10,301 nucleotides of DNA from Desulfonatronospira sp. (GTDB taxonomy: Bacteria > Desulfobacterota > Desulfovibrionia > Desulfovibrionales > Desulfonatronovibrionaceae), in the NCBI GenBank assembly GCA_003554505.1, contig PWGS01000008.1, positions 1 through 10,301 of the forward strand, written 5' to 3'. The notes beneath the pieces were generated by a model. The model worked only from the letters and a program-made list of their open reading frames with translations. It searched no databases and had not been told where the DNA came from. Positions within the stretch are counted from its first letter, which is position 1. Each line of letters begins with the position of its first letter. Positions 1-6,046 of this stretch are shown piece by piece. The translations under genes and the position numbers were made by a program.

Positions 1-163
1 CATTCCCATGCAGGGCATGGTCCAAAGCCTGAATGTATCCGTGGCGGCGGCTGTTATTCTTTACGAGGCCTTCAGGCAAAGGCACCAGGCCGGACTCCTG
101 GAAGAAAGGGCCCTGCCCGGGGACAGACAGGATGAATTATACCATGAGTGGATTCAGAAATAA
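1..163 (+). CDS. trmH: TrmH-like tRNA (guanosine-2'-O)-methyltransferase, C-terminal fragment
   Basis: The gene enters from the left edge; in-frame codons begin at base 2 and end at a TAA at 161-163, leaving 53 visible residues. They open with [17 protein letters not shown], which matches the C-terminal signature of SPOUT-class TrmH/SpoU methyltransferases (family form [15 protein letters not shown]), the part of the knot that binds S-adenosylmethionine. It is followed by ILYEAFRQR, the usual helix. Known members methylate the 2'-OH of a tRNA guanosine, typically G18. The tail after this motif is short and charged and ends soon after the helix, as in many short TrmH proteins. The last 32 bases overlap the start of the shikimate kinase gene, suggesting co-transcription. 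The N-terminus is outside the window, so the substrate class (tRNA or rRNA) cannot be fixed. Confidence 0.85.
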   Translation, partial: IPMQGMVQSLNVSVAAAVILYEAFRQRHQAGLLEERALPGDRQDELYHEWIQK

Positions 164-698
164 AAAGGGAAATATTTATCTTATCGGACCCAGGGCCAGC
201 GGCAAGACCACACTGGCTGAGGATATTGCCGGCAGGACAGGACTTAAGGCCGTGGACGCGGATAAGGCCCTGCAGGAGGAACAGGGGCAAAGCATTCAGG
301 AGATAGTCTCGGGCCAGGGCTGGGAGTATTTCAGGGACCTGGAGAGCAAGTTCCTGCAGCGCACGGCCGGGTCCGGGCCCATGGTAGTAGCCACCGGCGG
401 CGGGGTGGTGCTGGGAAGTGCCAACAGGGAACTGCTTAAAGATTTTCGGCATTTGACGGTGTATCTGCAGGCAGACCCTGATCTCATCTGTTCCAGACTT
501 GCAGAGGATCCCAAACCGGGACAGAGACCGGCGCTTTCGGATCTGGATTTCAGGGAAGAGATACGCGCTACACTGGAAAAACGCCAGAAACTTTACATGG
601 AGTGCGCGGATATTGTCCTTGCTGCGGACCAGCCCCTGGAACTGCTGGCTGAAGAAGTTTACCGGGTCTATGTGGACAAAAAGCAGGAAGGGCAGTGA
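132..698 (+). CDS. aroK: Shikimate kinase
   Basis: Phosphorylates shikimate at the 3-OH with ATP in the cytoplasmic chorismate (aromatic amino acid) pathway. From the ATG at 132 the protein is 188 residues, close to the usual 170-190. Visible motifs are the Walker A loop GPRASGKT (19-26), the shikimate-binding DAD (42-44, Asp42 and Asp44), FRDLE (67-71, with Arg68 and Glu71), the GGG substrate loop (89-91), a lid with GQRPAL (130-135) and RQKLY (151-155) near the adenine site. All key residues look intact. The frame stays open upstream to an ATG at 33, but that extension has no family resemblance and lies inside trmH. ATG 132 has GGGGA nine bases upstream; ATG 144 is a possible alternative. 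The overlap with trmH points to translational coupling. Whether aroK or aroL is the better symbol is arbitrary here. Confidence 0.93.
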   Translation: MNYTMSGFRNKKGNIYLIGPRASGKTTLAEDIAGRTGLKAVDADKALQEEQGQSIQEIVSGQGWEYFRDLESKFLQRTAGSGPMVVATGGGVVLGSANRELLKDFRHLTVYLQADPDLICSRLAEDPKPGQRPALSDLDFREEIRATLEKRQKLYMECADIVLAADQPLELLAEEVYRVYVDKKQEGQ

Positions 699-744
699 AA
701 GGCGGGATTTTCCCGGATACAGCAGAGCCTGCAGGGTCCGGCTG

Positions 745-1041
745 TTATCTGCGTTCTCTCTTCAAGGACTCTATAGCCTTGTTCAGACACCATTTTCTGG
801 ATTTTTCAGGATTCCTGGACTGCTCCAGCTCAACAAGCCTGCGGGCCACATCTTCGCGTCCATGTACCAGGCCGAGAAGTCTTTTTGCTAGTTCCTGCTC
901 TTTTTTCGAGCTTTTTTTACCTGTCTGCAGTCCAGGAAAAAACATTTCATGCATGCGTGCGGAGCGCCTGACCTTGATGCCCAGCAGTGCAAGTGCAATA
1001 CCTAGAAGAATGGCCAGAGAGGCAATGGTCCAGAGGGTCAT
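745..1041 (-). CDS. Small single-pass membrane protein, unknown function
   Basis: A 98-residue protein on the minus strand, convergent with shikimate kinase (46 bases between the stops). Residues 2-23 form one hydrophobic segment (LWTIASLAILLGIALALLGI) followed by KVRRS, a typical N-terminal anchor with a positive cytoplasmic flank. The rest is hydrophilic, rich in Lys, Arg, Glu and Leu, and probably helical (for example KKEQELAKRLLGLVHGRED and a C-terminal KAIESLKRERR). I recognise no family. The Shine-Dalgarno sequence is weak, a GAG about six bases before the ATG. Reality is supported by the sensible membrane topology and the amphipathic composition, whereas the overlapping plus-strand reading is Ser/Cys/Arg-rich and looks random. 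A small anchored regulator or scaffold is conceivable, but nothing shows it. Confidence 0.65.
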   Translation of the reverse strand: MTLWTIASLAILLGIALALLGIKVRRSARMHEMFFPGLQTGKKSSKKEQELAKRLLGLVHGREDVARRLVELEQSRNPEKSRKWCLNKAIESLKRERR

Positions 1042-1161
1042 AATGGCTCAGCAGATGGCATATCCATCATTTTCGCATCTTCTGATGTCTGTTCATGGGT
1101 TTTCCCGAAGGCATTGGCAGATGTTGTTCATTGTTGCCTTAACAGGCTGGCTATCAGTGAC

Positions 1162-1190
1162 AATATACTGTAAAAAACTGTCGGGCACAA
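1162..1190 (-). promoter_or_regulatory. Candidate promoter for the small membrane protein
   Basis: Read on the minus strand, TTGTGC (1190-1185) is separated by exactly 17 bases from TATATT (1167-1162). The -10 box is good but the -35 box matches only TTG. It would give a leader of about 115 bases before the ATG at 1041. This is consensus matching by eye only. Confidence 0.22.
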
Positions 1191-1455
1191 CTCAAAATCA
1201 TGCTGCAGGGCTCCCTACAGGCAAGAGAAAATGTCCAGGACAAGACGTCTCTCATGGATTCAAGTGCGGTCCTGTGCCAGAGTGAAGAAAAAGCAGTCCG
1301 ACAGACAAGCAAACAACCCGGGGCTGTGTCATTGATCCGGCGGCAAAGTTCTCAAAAAAATCACATCTGAATTCTGCACCTGCAAGCTTCCAGCCGGGAT
1401 GCATTTTCCCGGATGAAATCCAGATATTCGGCCAGTACTGACCTGATCGCAATAA

Positions 1456-1467
1456 TCAATACATTGA
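1456..1467. promoter_or_regulatory. 12-bp inverted repeat, possible operator
   Basis: TCAAT-AC-ATTGA is a perfect 5+5 inverted repeat in the AT-rich patch upstream of the degenerate KS gene. Its right arm overlaps a TTGACA (1464-1469). A direct repeat of AATAATCA (1451-1458 and 1502-1509) brackets the patch. The placement suits a repressor or activator site, but a match of this length can arise by chance in AT-rich DNA. Confidence 0.2.
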
Positions 1468-1498
1468 CAAGTTCACTATGTTTGTGCCAGATTATACT

Positions 1499-1504
1499 TA
1501 TAAT
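1499..1504 (+). promoter_or_regulatory. Candidate -10 box upstream of the degenerate KS gene
   Basis: A consensus TATAAT lies about 139 bases before the ATG at 1643, with an overlapping TATACT at 1493-1498. The clear TTGACA at 1464-1469 is too far away (23-29 bases) to be a standard -35 partner, so this would need an activator or a weak -35. Start mapping would decide. Confidence 0.25.
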
Positions 1505-1642
1505 AATCATCAATGGTTATTTGCAAAGTCAGACGGCATTGCAATAGCTGAAGATGCCGGCTAAACATTCATGTGGCAGCAGGGGCATACAATATTTTTT
1601 GCCTGAGCAGCCTGCACAACGTATACTTATCCAGCAGAAGAA

Positions 1643-2779
1643 ATGACCTGTTATTCAAAGCAAACCTATCAGGCAGATGCAGGCTCTTCAGGAGCGGCAT
1701 TTTTGCCTGTCTATATCCGGGGTATAGGAGTTCTGGGCAGCTTCGGCACAGGCGTGCATGATCTGAGGAAGGCTCTGGAGGAAGACAGGGCGGCAGAAAC
1801 TTCTTTTACCAGCCATGACCTGGACAATGCACAGAAAGACCTGCCTGTCGCGACCGCGGATACAGGTGCTTTGGGCAGATATCTGCCCAGGAAAGTGTTG
1901 CGTCGTATTGACCATTATTCACGCATGGCTGTGCTCGGGTCGTTTCTGGCCCTGGAAGACGCAGGCATGCTGGATAACCCCCGGGAAAGAATGGGTATTG
2001 TAATTGCCACGAGCTACGGTGCCGCGGCAACCACTTTTTCCTTTCTGGATTCTGTGATCAATGACGGCGATGCCTGCGCCTCTCCTACATATTTTTCCAA
2101 TTCTGTGCACAATGCAGCTGCTGCACACATTTCGATTCTCCTGAACATCACCGGGCCGAGTCTCACTGTCAGCCAGTTTGAACTGTCTGTTTCTTCGGGG
2201 TTGATTACAGCCAGGCAGTGGCTGCTGGAAAACAGGGTTGATTATGTTCTTTTTGGAGCAGTTGATGAGTACTGTGCATTGCGCGGTTATAGCTGGCTGA
2301 GGCTTTGCGTTCCTGGCAGCAAAGATATTTCGGGCAATCTCGCTGGGGATGATCAAGGGAGTGTTATGGGCGAGGGTGCTGCTTTTTTTCTCTTGTCTTC
2401 TGAAAAAACAGTCGATGATTATGGCTGCATCACCGATATCCAGCAGGGCAGATGGCATGAATGCAGCTTATCATTTTCTGGACCAGCACCCCTGATTCTT
2501 AACAGCGGTTCAGAACTTGCTTGCAAAAGCAACGCCGATCTGATTCCCGGACAAAGCTCACAGGGAGCAGCGCATGCACATATTTTCGGCGGACTGCCCG
2601 CAAGCCAGGCCTTTGACCTCGCTGTTGCCGGGCTGAAAATACAACAGGGGCAACTGTTTCCATGCTCTGAGGAGCCAGGTACATCCATCGCAGAAAACTG
2701 TATGCAGCAGGATCCCGGGATAGTCTGCTTGCAAATCGGGAAAGGGGGTGATTTTGGCGCAGTCACACTGGTCGATTGA
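1643..2779 (+). CDS. Degenerate beta-ketoacyl synthase, chain-length-factor-like
   Basis: A 378-residue protein with a thiolase-fold KS layout. The N-terminal strand VYIRGIGVLGSFGTG (23-37), SVHNAAAAH (154-162), GPSLTVSQFELSVSSGL (171-187), GAVDEY (205-210) and GEGAA (243-247) are recognisable, with a C-terminal FGGLPASQAFDLA segment (315-327). The nucleophile loop has no cysteine: S-Q-F-E stands where active KSs have A-C-S/A. Both catalytic histidines, normally in HGT/AHAT and KS-x-x-GH, are also missing, and that stretch is shortened. This pattern is known for chain-length factors and other KS-like partners that dimerise with an active KS, as in type II PKS and aryl polyene clusters. It probably pairs with one of the KSs encoded downstream (inference). 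The ATG at 1643 has only a poor purine-rich ribosome site (agaagaa). The last 32 bases overlap the next gene. It could instead be a stand-alone KS-like protein with another role. Confidence 0.85.
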   Translation: MTCYSKQTYQADAGSSGAAFLPVYIRGIGVLGSFGTGVHDLRKALEEDRAAETSFTSHDLDNAQKDLPVATADTGALGRYLPRKVLRRIDHYSRMAVLGSFLALEDAGMLDNPRERMGIVIATSYGAAATTFSFLDSVINDGDACASPTYFSNSVHNAAAAHISILLNITGPSLTVSQFELSVSSGLITARQWLLENRVDYVLFGAVDEYCALRGYSWLRLCVPGSKDISGNLAGDDQGSVMGEGAAFFLLSSEKTVDDYGCITDIQQGRWHECSLSFSGPAPLILNSGSELACKSNADLIPGQSSQGAAHAHIFGGLPASQAFDLAVAGLKIQQGQLFPCSEEPGTSIAENCMQQDPGIVCLQIGKGGDFGAVTLVD

Positions 2780-3374
2780 CAGATTGCGTGATGCATGGCT
2801 TTATGTACCGCTTTTGTGTCTTTTTGCTGTGTTCAGCATGATTGTTGCCCCCGGGCTGGCTAATGCTGAAGAACAGGAACGCAGTGAGGTTGTAGAGCCA
2901 CGTTACGGAATGGGGCTTGGGGTAGCACTTGCCTATGATCCATCAGATGCCAGAGACTTCGCCACTGTTACCGGGTTTGCTCTTTATGATTATGATGCCA
3001 TCTGGCCCCACAGAGCCCCTGAGTCCCTGCGTTTCAAGGTGGAGGGCAGCCTGGGAGGAACCCTGCGTTCTCCTCCAGAGATTCTGGCTTCAGTCGGATT
3101 TTTGGCCCTGTACTATCTTGACGGTTTGAGCAGCAGGTTTGTTCGTCCTTATATTGAAGGTGGTGTAGGGCTTATCTATACAGAATACAAGGTCAAAGAG
3201 CAGGGCACGCGATTGAATTTCAATCCTCAGGCAGGAGTTGGGATTGAGTTTGCCGGGGACCACAACCTGCAGCCCTGGATGTCCGTTCGCTTACATCACC
3301 TTTCCAATGCAGGGTTGAGCAGTGATAACCGAGGGGTTAATTCCCTTGTCATTAATATGGGATGGTTTTTTTAA
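2748..3374 (+). CDS. PagL/acyloxyacyl-hydrolase-like outer-membrane protein
   Basis: A 208-residue protein with an N-terminal signal peptide (hydrophobic core about 18-36, likely cleavage after ANA at 40) and alternating beta-barrel strands ending in GWFF, with the C-terminal aromatic typical of outer-membrane barrels. The segment RLHHLSNAGL (181-190) matches the PagL family (lipid A 3-O-deacylase) catalytic His-x-Ser-Asn motif, with His184 and Ser186. The family's third catalytic residue, Glu, lies 12 residues after the Ser in Pseudomonas PagL; here that position is Asn198 in RGVNSL. So it may be inactive, use another residue, or act on a different acyl substrate. The GTG start at 2748 has GGGA six bases upstream and overlaps the KS stop; a TTG at 2784 would give a more compact signal peptide. 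Placement inside a fatty-acid cluster suggests a role in moving or trimming acyl groups at the outer membrane (inference). Confidence 0.75.
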   Translation: MILAQSHWSIDRLRDAWLYVPLLCLFAVFSMIVAPGLANAEEQERSEVVEPRYGMGLGVALAYDPSDARDFATVTGFALYDYDAIWPHRAPESLRFKVEGSLGGTLRSPPEILASVGFLALYYLDGLSSRFVRPYIEGGVGLIYTEYKVKEQGTRLNFNPQAGVGIEFAGDHNLQPWMSVRLHHLSNAGLSSDNRGVNSLVINMGWFF

Positions 3375-3415
3375 GCACTGTTTTTTTGTCTAAACTAAAT
3401 AACAGGAGTAAAGTT

Positions 3416-4045
3416 ATGACCAGGAACATCCTTTCTTCTAAATCTTTTTCTCTGGCCAAGTTGTTGCTCTATCTTTGTCTGCCTTTTATTCTTGCCACCC
3501 TGGCTCTGGGCTGCCGCGGAGCAAGCAGTAACCTGCATGCAATATATGCAGATGAACCGGAGGTATATACCAAGTATAATATCCATGCCCAGGACAGCGG
3601 GCGTGATATTAAAGCCAGCTATGCCGGATTTGTTGATCCGGGAGATGGGCATATCATCATTCCAGCTGGATCCGAAATAGAATTTCCTGATAGGCGCGCC
3701 AGAAGAAACGGGTTTTATTTCAAGGTAATGGATACAGGCCAGATGGTGTTTTTTGAATATCACAGTGGACGCATGGAAATGAGTGAAGAACAATATGTGG
3801 AACTGATCACCTCGGATGAGCCGGTTTCTATTGAGGGTTTTTCCGAGATTGATCAGAAAGGCATTGAAGCCGGCAAGGCTTTGGAAGGCATGAGCAAAGA
3901 CGGAGTACTCACTGCACTGGGTTACCCTGCAAAACATAGAACACCTTCTCTGGAGAGTTCGAGCTGGACCTATTGGCGCAACAGATTTGTTACAAGTGTA
4001 GTTGAGTTTAATGCTGAAGGATATGTAGAGAATGTAAGACAGTAG
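3416..4045 (+). CDS. Lipoprotein with a SmpA/BamE-like C-terminal segment
   Basis: Starts at the ATG at 3416, which has a strong AGGAGT ribosome site at 3404-3409; an in-frame GTG at 3362 lies too close to the previous stop and lacks a ribosome site. The 209-residue protein has a hydrophobic signal segment (about 15-31) and a lipobox LALGC with the acylated Cys at 33. It is followed by a mixed, mostly hydrophilic domain. The C-terminus (about 153-208) reads G-K-A-L-E-G-M-S-K-D-G-V-L-T-A-L-G-Y-P and ends with a tryptophan/tyrosine patch and a VVEF strand. This resembles the SmpA/BamE fold (helix G-x-s-x-x-x-V-x-x-x-l-G-x-P, then beta strands), often found in small outer-membrane lipoproteins. 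The +2 residue is Arg, so inner-membrane retention is not predicted by the Asp+2 rule. The function is unknown; an envelope helper of the neighbouring barrel or lipid system is plausible. Confidence 0.8.
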   Translation: MTRNILSSKSFSLAKLLLYLCLPFILATLALGCRGASSNLHAIYADEPEVYTKYNIHAQDSGRDIKASYAGFVDPGDGHIIIPAGSEIEFPDRRARRNGFYFKVMDTGQMVFFEYHSGRMEMSEEQYVELITSDEPVSIEGFSEIDQKGIEAGKALEGMSKDGVLTALGYPAKHRTPSLESSSWTYWRNRFVTSVVEFNAEGYVENVRQ

Positions 4046-4204
4046 TTATAGTATATGCTGCTGTGTTTGTGAACCGTATATCAGTTTAAAGCAACAGCGG
4101 AAATCAGGCAACAACAAAGTCTAGCTCAAAAATAAGCAAGCTTTTTTAGGCTTGTCAGATATATTTGTTGCTGCCTGCTCTGCTCCAATCATCAAGGGAT
4201 TGCC

Positions 4205-4945
4205 ATGCATGCACAAAACAAACCGCGTACTGCCCTGGTTACAGGCGGCAGCAGGGGGATAGGAGCGGCTACAGCAATAATGCTGGCCCGGGACGGATTC
4301 GATATATGGCTGAACTACAGAAGCAATCATCAAAAAGCGTCTGTAGTCAAGGATTCGATTGAAATCCTGGGGCGAAAATGCCAGCTGCTGCCTTTTGATG
4401 TGGCGGACCCGGAAGCTGCCTTTTTAGCTCTGGAGCCTGTTTTGGAAAAGGAAACTCCTTTTGCCGTGATCAACAACGCCGGGTATGCAGCTGACAAGTT
4501 GATGCTGACTATGGATTATCATGATGACTGGAGAAAAGTTTTGGATGTCCATCTGGACGGATTTTTCCTGGTGACAAAGCTGGCCTTGGAAAAAATGCTC
4601 CGCAAGCGCAGTGGACGCATAGTCAACATTGTTTCTACCGCAGGTCAATCTGGAATGCCCGGCCAGACTAACTATGCAGCAGCCAAATCAGGGCTGATTG
4701 GGGCTACAAAGTCTTTAGCTCAAGAGATGGGAAAACGAAATATCCTGGTGAATGCAGTAGCCCCAGGATTTATTGAAACCGACATGACTACAGATCTGCC
4801 CTGGAAAGAGATGCTGCCGCGAGTGCCGCTGAACAGGATCGGGCAGCCGGAGGAAGTTGCAGGCGCAGTATCCTTTCTTTGTTCGGACAAAGCTTCATAT
4901 ATCACAGGGCAAGTTATTGCTGTCAATGGAGGCATTTATATGTGA
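4205..4945 (+). CDS. fabG: 3-oxoacyl-ACP reductase, FabG-type SDR
   Basis: NADPH-dependent reduction of 3-oxoacyl-ACP to 3-hydroxyacyl-ACP in type II fatty acid or polyene synthesis. The 246 residues match the usual FabG length. It has the classical SDR cofactor motif TGGSRGIG (13-20), NNAG (90-93), catalytic Ser144, Tyr157 and Lys161 (YAAAK), and the NAVAPGFIETDM loop (183-194). NYRS (37-40) after the second strand agrees with NADPH preference. The usual tetrad Asn of the helix-4 segment (VNL in most FabGs) is His116 here (VHLDGFF). The ATG at 4205 has AAGGGA at 4194-4199, five bases upstream. This is probably a pathway-dedicated reductase, because it sits among KS and envelope genes and not beside fabD, fabF or acpP. 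Substrate chain length cannot be told from the sequence. Confidence 0.92.
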   Translation: MHAQNKPRTALVTGGSRGIGAATAIMLARDGFDIWLNYRSNHQKASVVKDSIEILGRKCQLLPFDVADPEAAFLALEPVLEKETPFAVINNAGYAADKLMLTMDYHDDWRKVLDVHLDGFFLVTKLALEKMLRKRSGRIVNIVSTAGQSGMPGQTNYAAAKSGLIGATKSLAQEMGKRNILVNAVAPGFIETDMTTDLPWKEMLPRVPLNRIGQPEEVAGAVSFLCSDKASYITGQVIAVNGGIYM

Positions 4946-4951
4946 TTTTTA

Positions 4952-4964
4952 ATATTTAAAATAT
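4952..4964. repeat. AT-rich inverted repeat between fabG and the second lipoprotein
   Basis: ATATTT-A-AAATAT is a perfect 6+6 inverted repeat in the 36-base gap before the lipoprotein at 4982. All pairs are A-T, so a terminator is unlikely; it could be a protein-binding site or simply AT-rich sequence that also serves as a weak promoter. Confidence 0.3.
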
Positions 4965-4981
4965 ATTGCAGGAGAAAAGTC

Positions 4982-5623
4982 ATGAAAACCTTAATTCGTA
5001 TGGTATCGATTGTAATTTTATCGACAGTCTTATTAGGGTGTGCATTTGGAAATAAACATAGTTACCATGATGCTATTGCAAACATTAATATTGAGAATAC
5101 TATAGCAGTTGCTGTAACTGCCCACGATCAAAGAGCATATATAGTCTCTGGTAATAAAGACCCCGATTTTGTTGGACTGCAGCGAGGCGGATATGGTAAT
5201 CCTTTTGATGTAAAGACTGAAAGCGGTAATTCCCTTGCCGATGATATGTCAAAGTCATTAGCGAATTCTCTTGTAGAGAGAGGTTTCGAGGTCCAATATA
5301 TATCTGTTTCATCCAACATGGATAAAGACTCTGTTATTGATAAGTTAAAGGAAAAAGGATCAGACAGATTGTTAGTTATGACAATAAATGAGTGGAAAAG
5401 TGATACATATAACAATACCGCGCTTATATATGATATGAAAGTTTCGATATTGGATGGCGCAGGAATGCAACTAGCAAGTAACAGTATTAAAGGGAGAGAT
5501 AATTTAGGTGGAAGTTTCATTAATCCTGCTGGGCATGCTAAACAAGTCATTCCTAAAGCATTCACAGATAAAATTGAACTTCTTATTAATGATAAAGAGA
5601 TACGTAATGTTCTTCAATATTGA
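4982..5623 (+). CDS. AT-rich lipoprotein of unknown function
   Basis: A 213-residue protein with a short lipoprotein signal: a basic start (MKTLIR), a hydrophobic stretch (about 7-18) and the lipobox LLGC with acylated Cys20; the next residue is Ala, which suits outer-membrane sorting. Ribosome site AGGAG (4970-4974) lies seven bases before the ATG. Residues 40-75 hold an AVAVTAHDQR strand and a GLQRGGYGNPFDV loop. Later stretches alternate strands and helices, which recalls small alpha/beta lipoproteins such as YajG, but I cannot assign it to that family with confidence. The coding sequence is noticeably AT-rich (many ATA, AAT and TTA codons) compared with the GC-richer fabG and KS genes around it, which suggests separate acquisition. 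It may be a passenger and not a part of the pathway. Confidence 0.78.
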   Translation: MKTLIRMVSIVILSTVLLGCAFGNKHSYHDAIANINIENTIAVAVTAHDQRAYIVSGNKDPDFVGLQRGGYGNPFDVKTESGNSLADDMSKSLANSLVERGFEVQYISVSSNMDKDSVIDKLKEKGSDRLLVMTINEWKSDTYNNTALIYDMKVSILDGAGMQLASNSIKGRDNLGGSFINPAGHAKQVIPKAFTDKIELLINDKEIRNVLQY

Positions 5624-6046
5624 GTGATAAGTAGTGGCTTTTTTTCAAAATAAAAAATAATATTATAGCTTAGAATTAAATAATAATAGTTTACCATTCT
5701 ATCGATATGTACTCTGATGGTTCAGTTTTCCGGCAAACAGGTCTTAAATATTTGCTTTTATACCATAGAGTGACAGATAGATCAAAACCTTTACTCTGTT
5801 TTATAACATTTCATACTATTTAACACTTGCTTTGAATCAATTTCGGTGCATATCACATTAATGGCGTGATTTATTAATCAATCTTCAGGTGTGACTATGT
5901 CGTTAAGGCATTTTACTTTGATTTTCTTAACCCCATGACACTAGATCTTCGTCCGCGGGTTTCGATTGTCCAGCTCTCAGGTGGTAAACAGTTACTTTTT
6001 GAAAAAAACTGTTTCTCTATATAATAATAAAATATACAGGTTTTTT
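5624..6046. other. AT-rich intergenic region before the KS operon
   Basis: About 420 bases without a convincing gene. The base composition continues the AT-richness of the preceding lipoprotein. It holds AGAGT...ACTCT arms (5767-5771 and 5793-5797) too far apart for a clear terminator, an open frame of only 13 codons at 5897, and a promoter-like sequence at its right end. No RNA gene, insertion-sequence end or CRISPR is visible. This length is unusual between same-strand genes here and probably separates two transcription units. Confidence 0.6.
5999..6025 (+). promoter_or_regulatory. Candidate promoter of the KS-FAD-KS-ACP operon
   Basis: A TTGAAA (5999-6004) and a consensus TATAAT (6020-6025) lie just before the first KS. 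The 15-base spacer is short; TTTTTG at 5996-6001 would give 18. Transcription would begin near 6032, leaving about 15 bases with an AGG (6038-6040) six bases before the ATG at 6047. The compact layout supports it, but an AT-rich background makes chance boxes common. Confidence 0.4.

Larger units (their letters stand above)
1042..1642. other. Intergenic region with no convincing gene
   Basis: About 600 bases between divergently oriented genes (small membrane protein to the left, degenerate KS to the right). Open frames here are short, lack ribosome sites and have Cys/Ser/Arg-rich or otherwise random-looking composition. The first half has ordinary base composition. From about 1445 to 1515 it turns AT-rich and carries a small palindrome and a TATAAT. 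I see no tRNA, rRNA, CRISPR or obvious riboswitch. It may hold the promoters of both flanking genes, or the remains of a decayed gene. Confidence 0.6.

Noticed and set aside
703..715. CGGGA-TTT-TCCCG hairpin between the aroK stop and the convergent gene, considered as a terminator
   Set aside because: The stem is only five base pairs and no T-run follows in either direction.
695..1285. Plus-strand open frame of about 196 codons starting with a GTG at the aroK stop
   Set aside because: It is antisense to the small membrane protein gene, rich in Ser, Cys, Pro and Arg, and shows no motif. The minus-strand reading has a clean membrane helix and a charged tail, so this is judged a shadow.
1919..2458. 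Minus-strand open frame of about 179 codons inside the degenerate KS gene
   Set aside because: It is antisense to a protein with clear KS motifs, Cys/Arg-rich, and has no recognisable domain or ribosome site.
4135..4157. CAAGC...GCTTG hairpin with T-rich loop upstream of fabG, considered as a terminator
   Set aside because: The T-run is in the loop, not after the stem, and the stem is only five base pairs.
5840..5860. TATCACATTA, considered as a CRP/FNR-family half-site
   Set aside because: The opposite half-site is absent at the required spacing.
5897..5938. Possible 13-codon leader peptide upstream of the KS operon
   Set aside because: It has no run of regulatory codons and no following attenuator hairpin; an ATG with a short frame is expected by chance in AT-rich sequence.
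5966..6046. N-terminal extension of the first KS (from a TTG at 5966)
   Set aside because: The KS family begins at VVVTG; the extension covers the putative promoter, is AT-rich and has no ribosome site. The ATG at 6047 has one.
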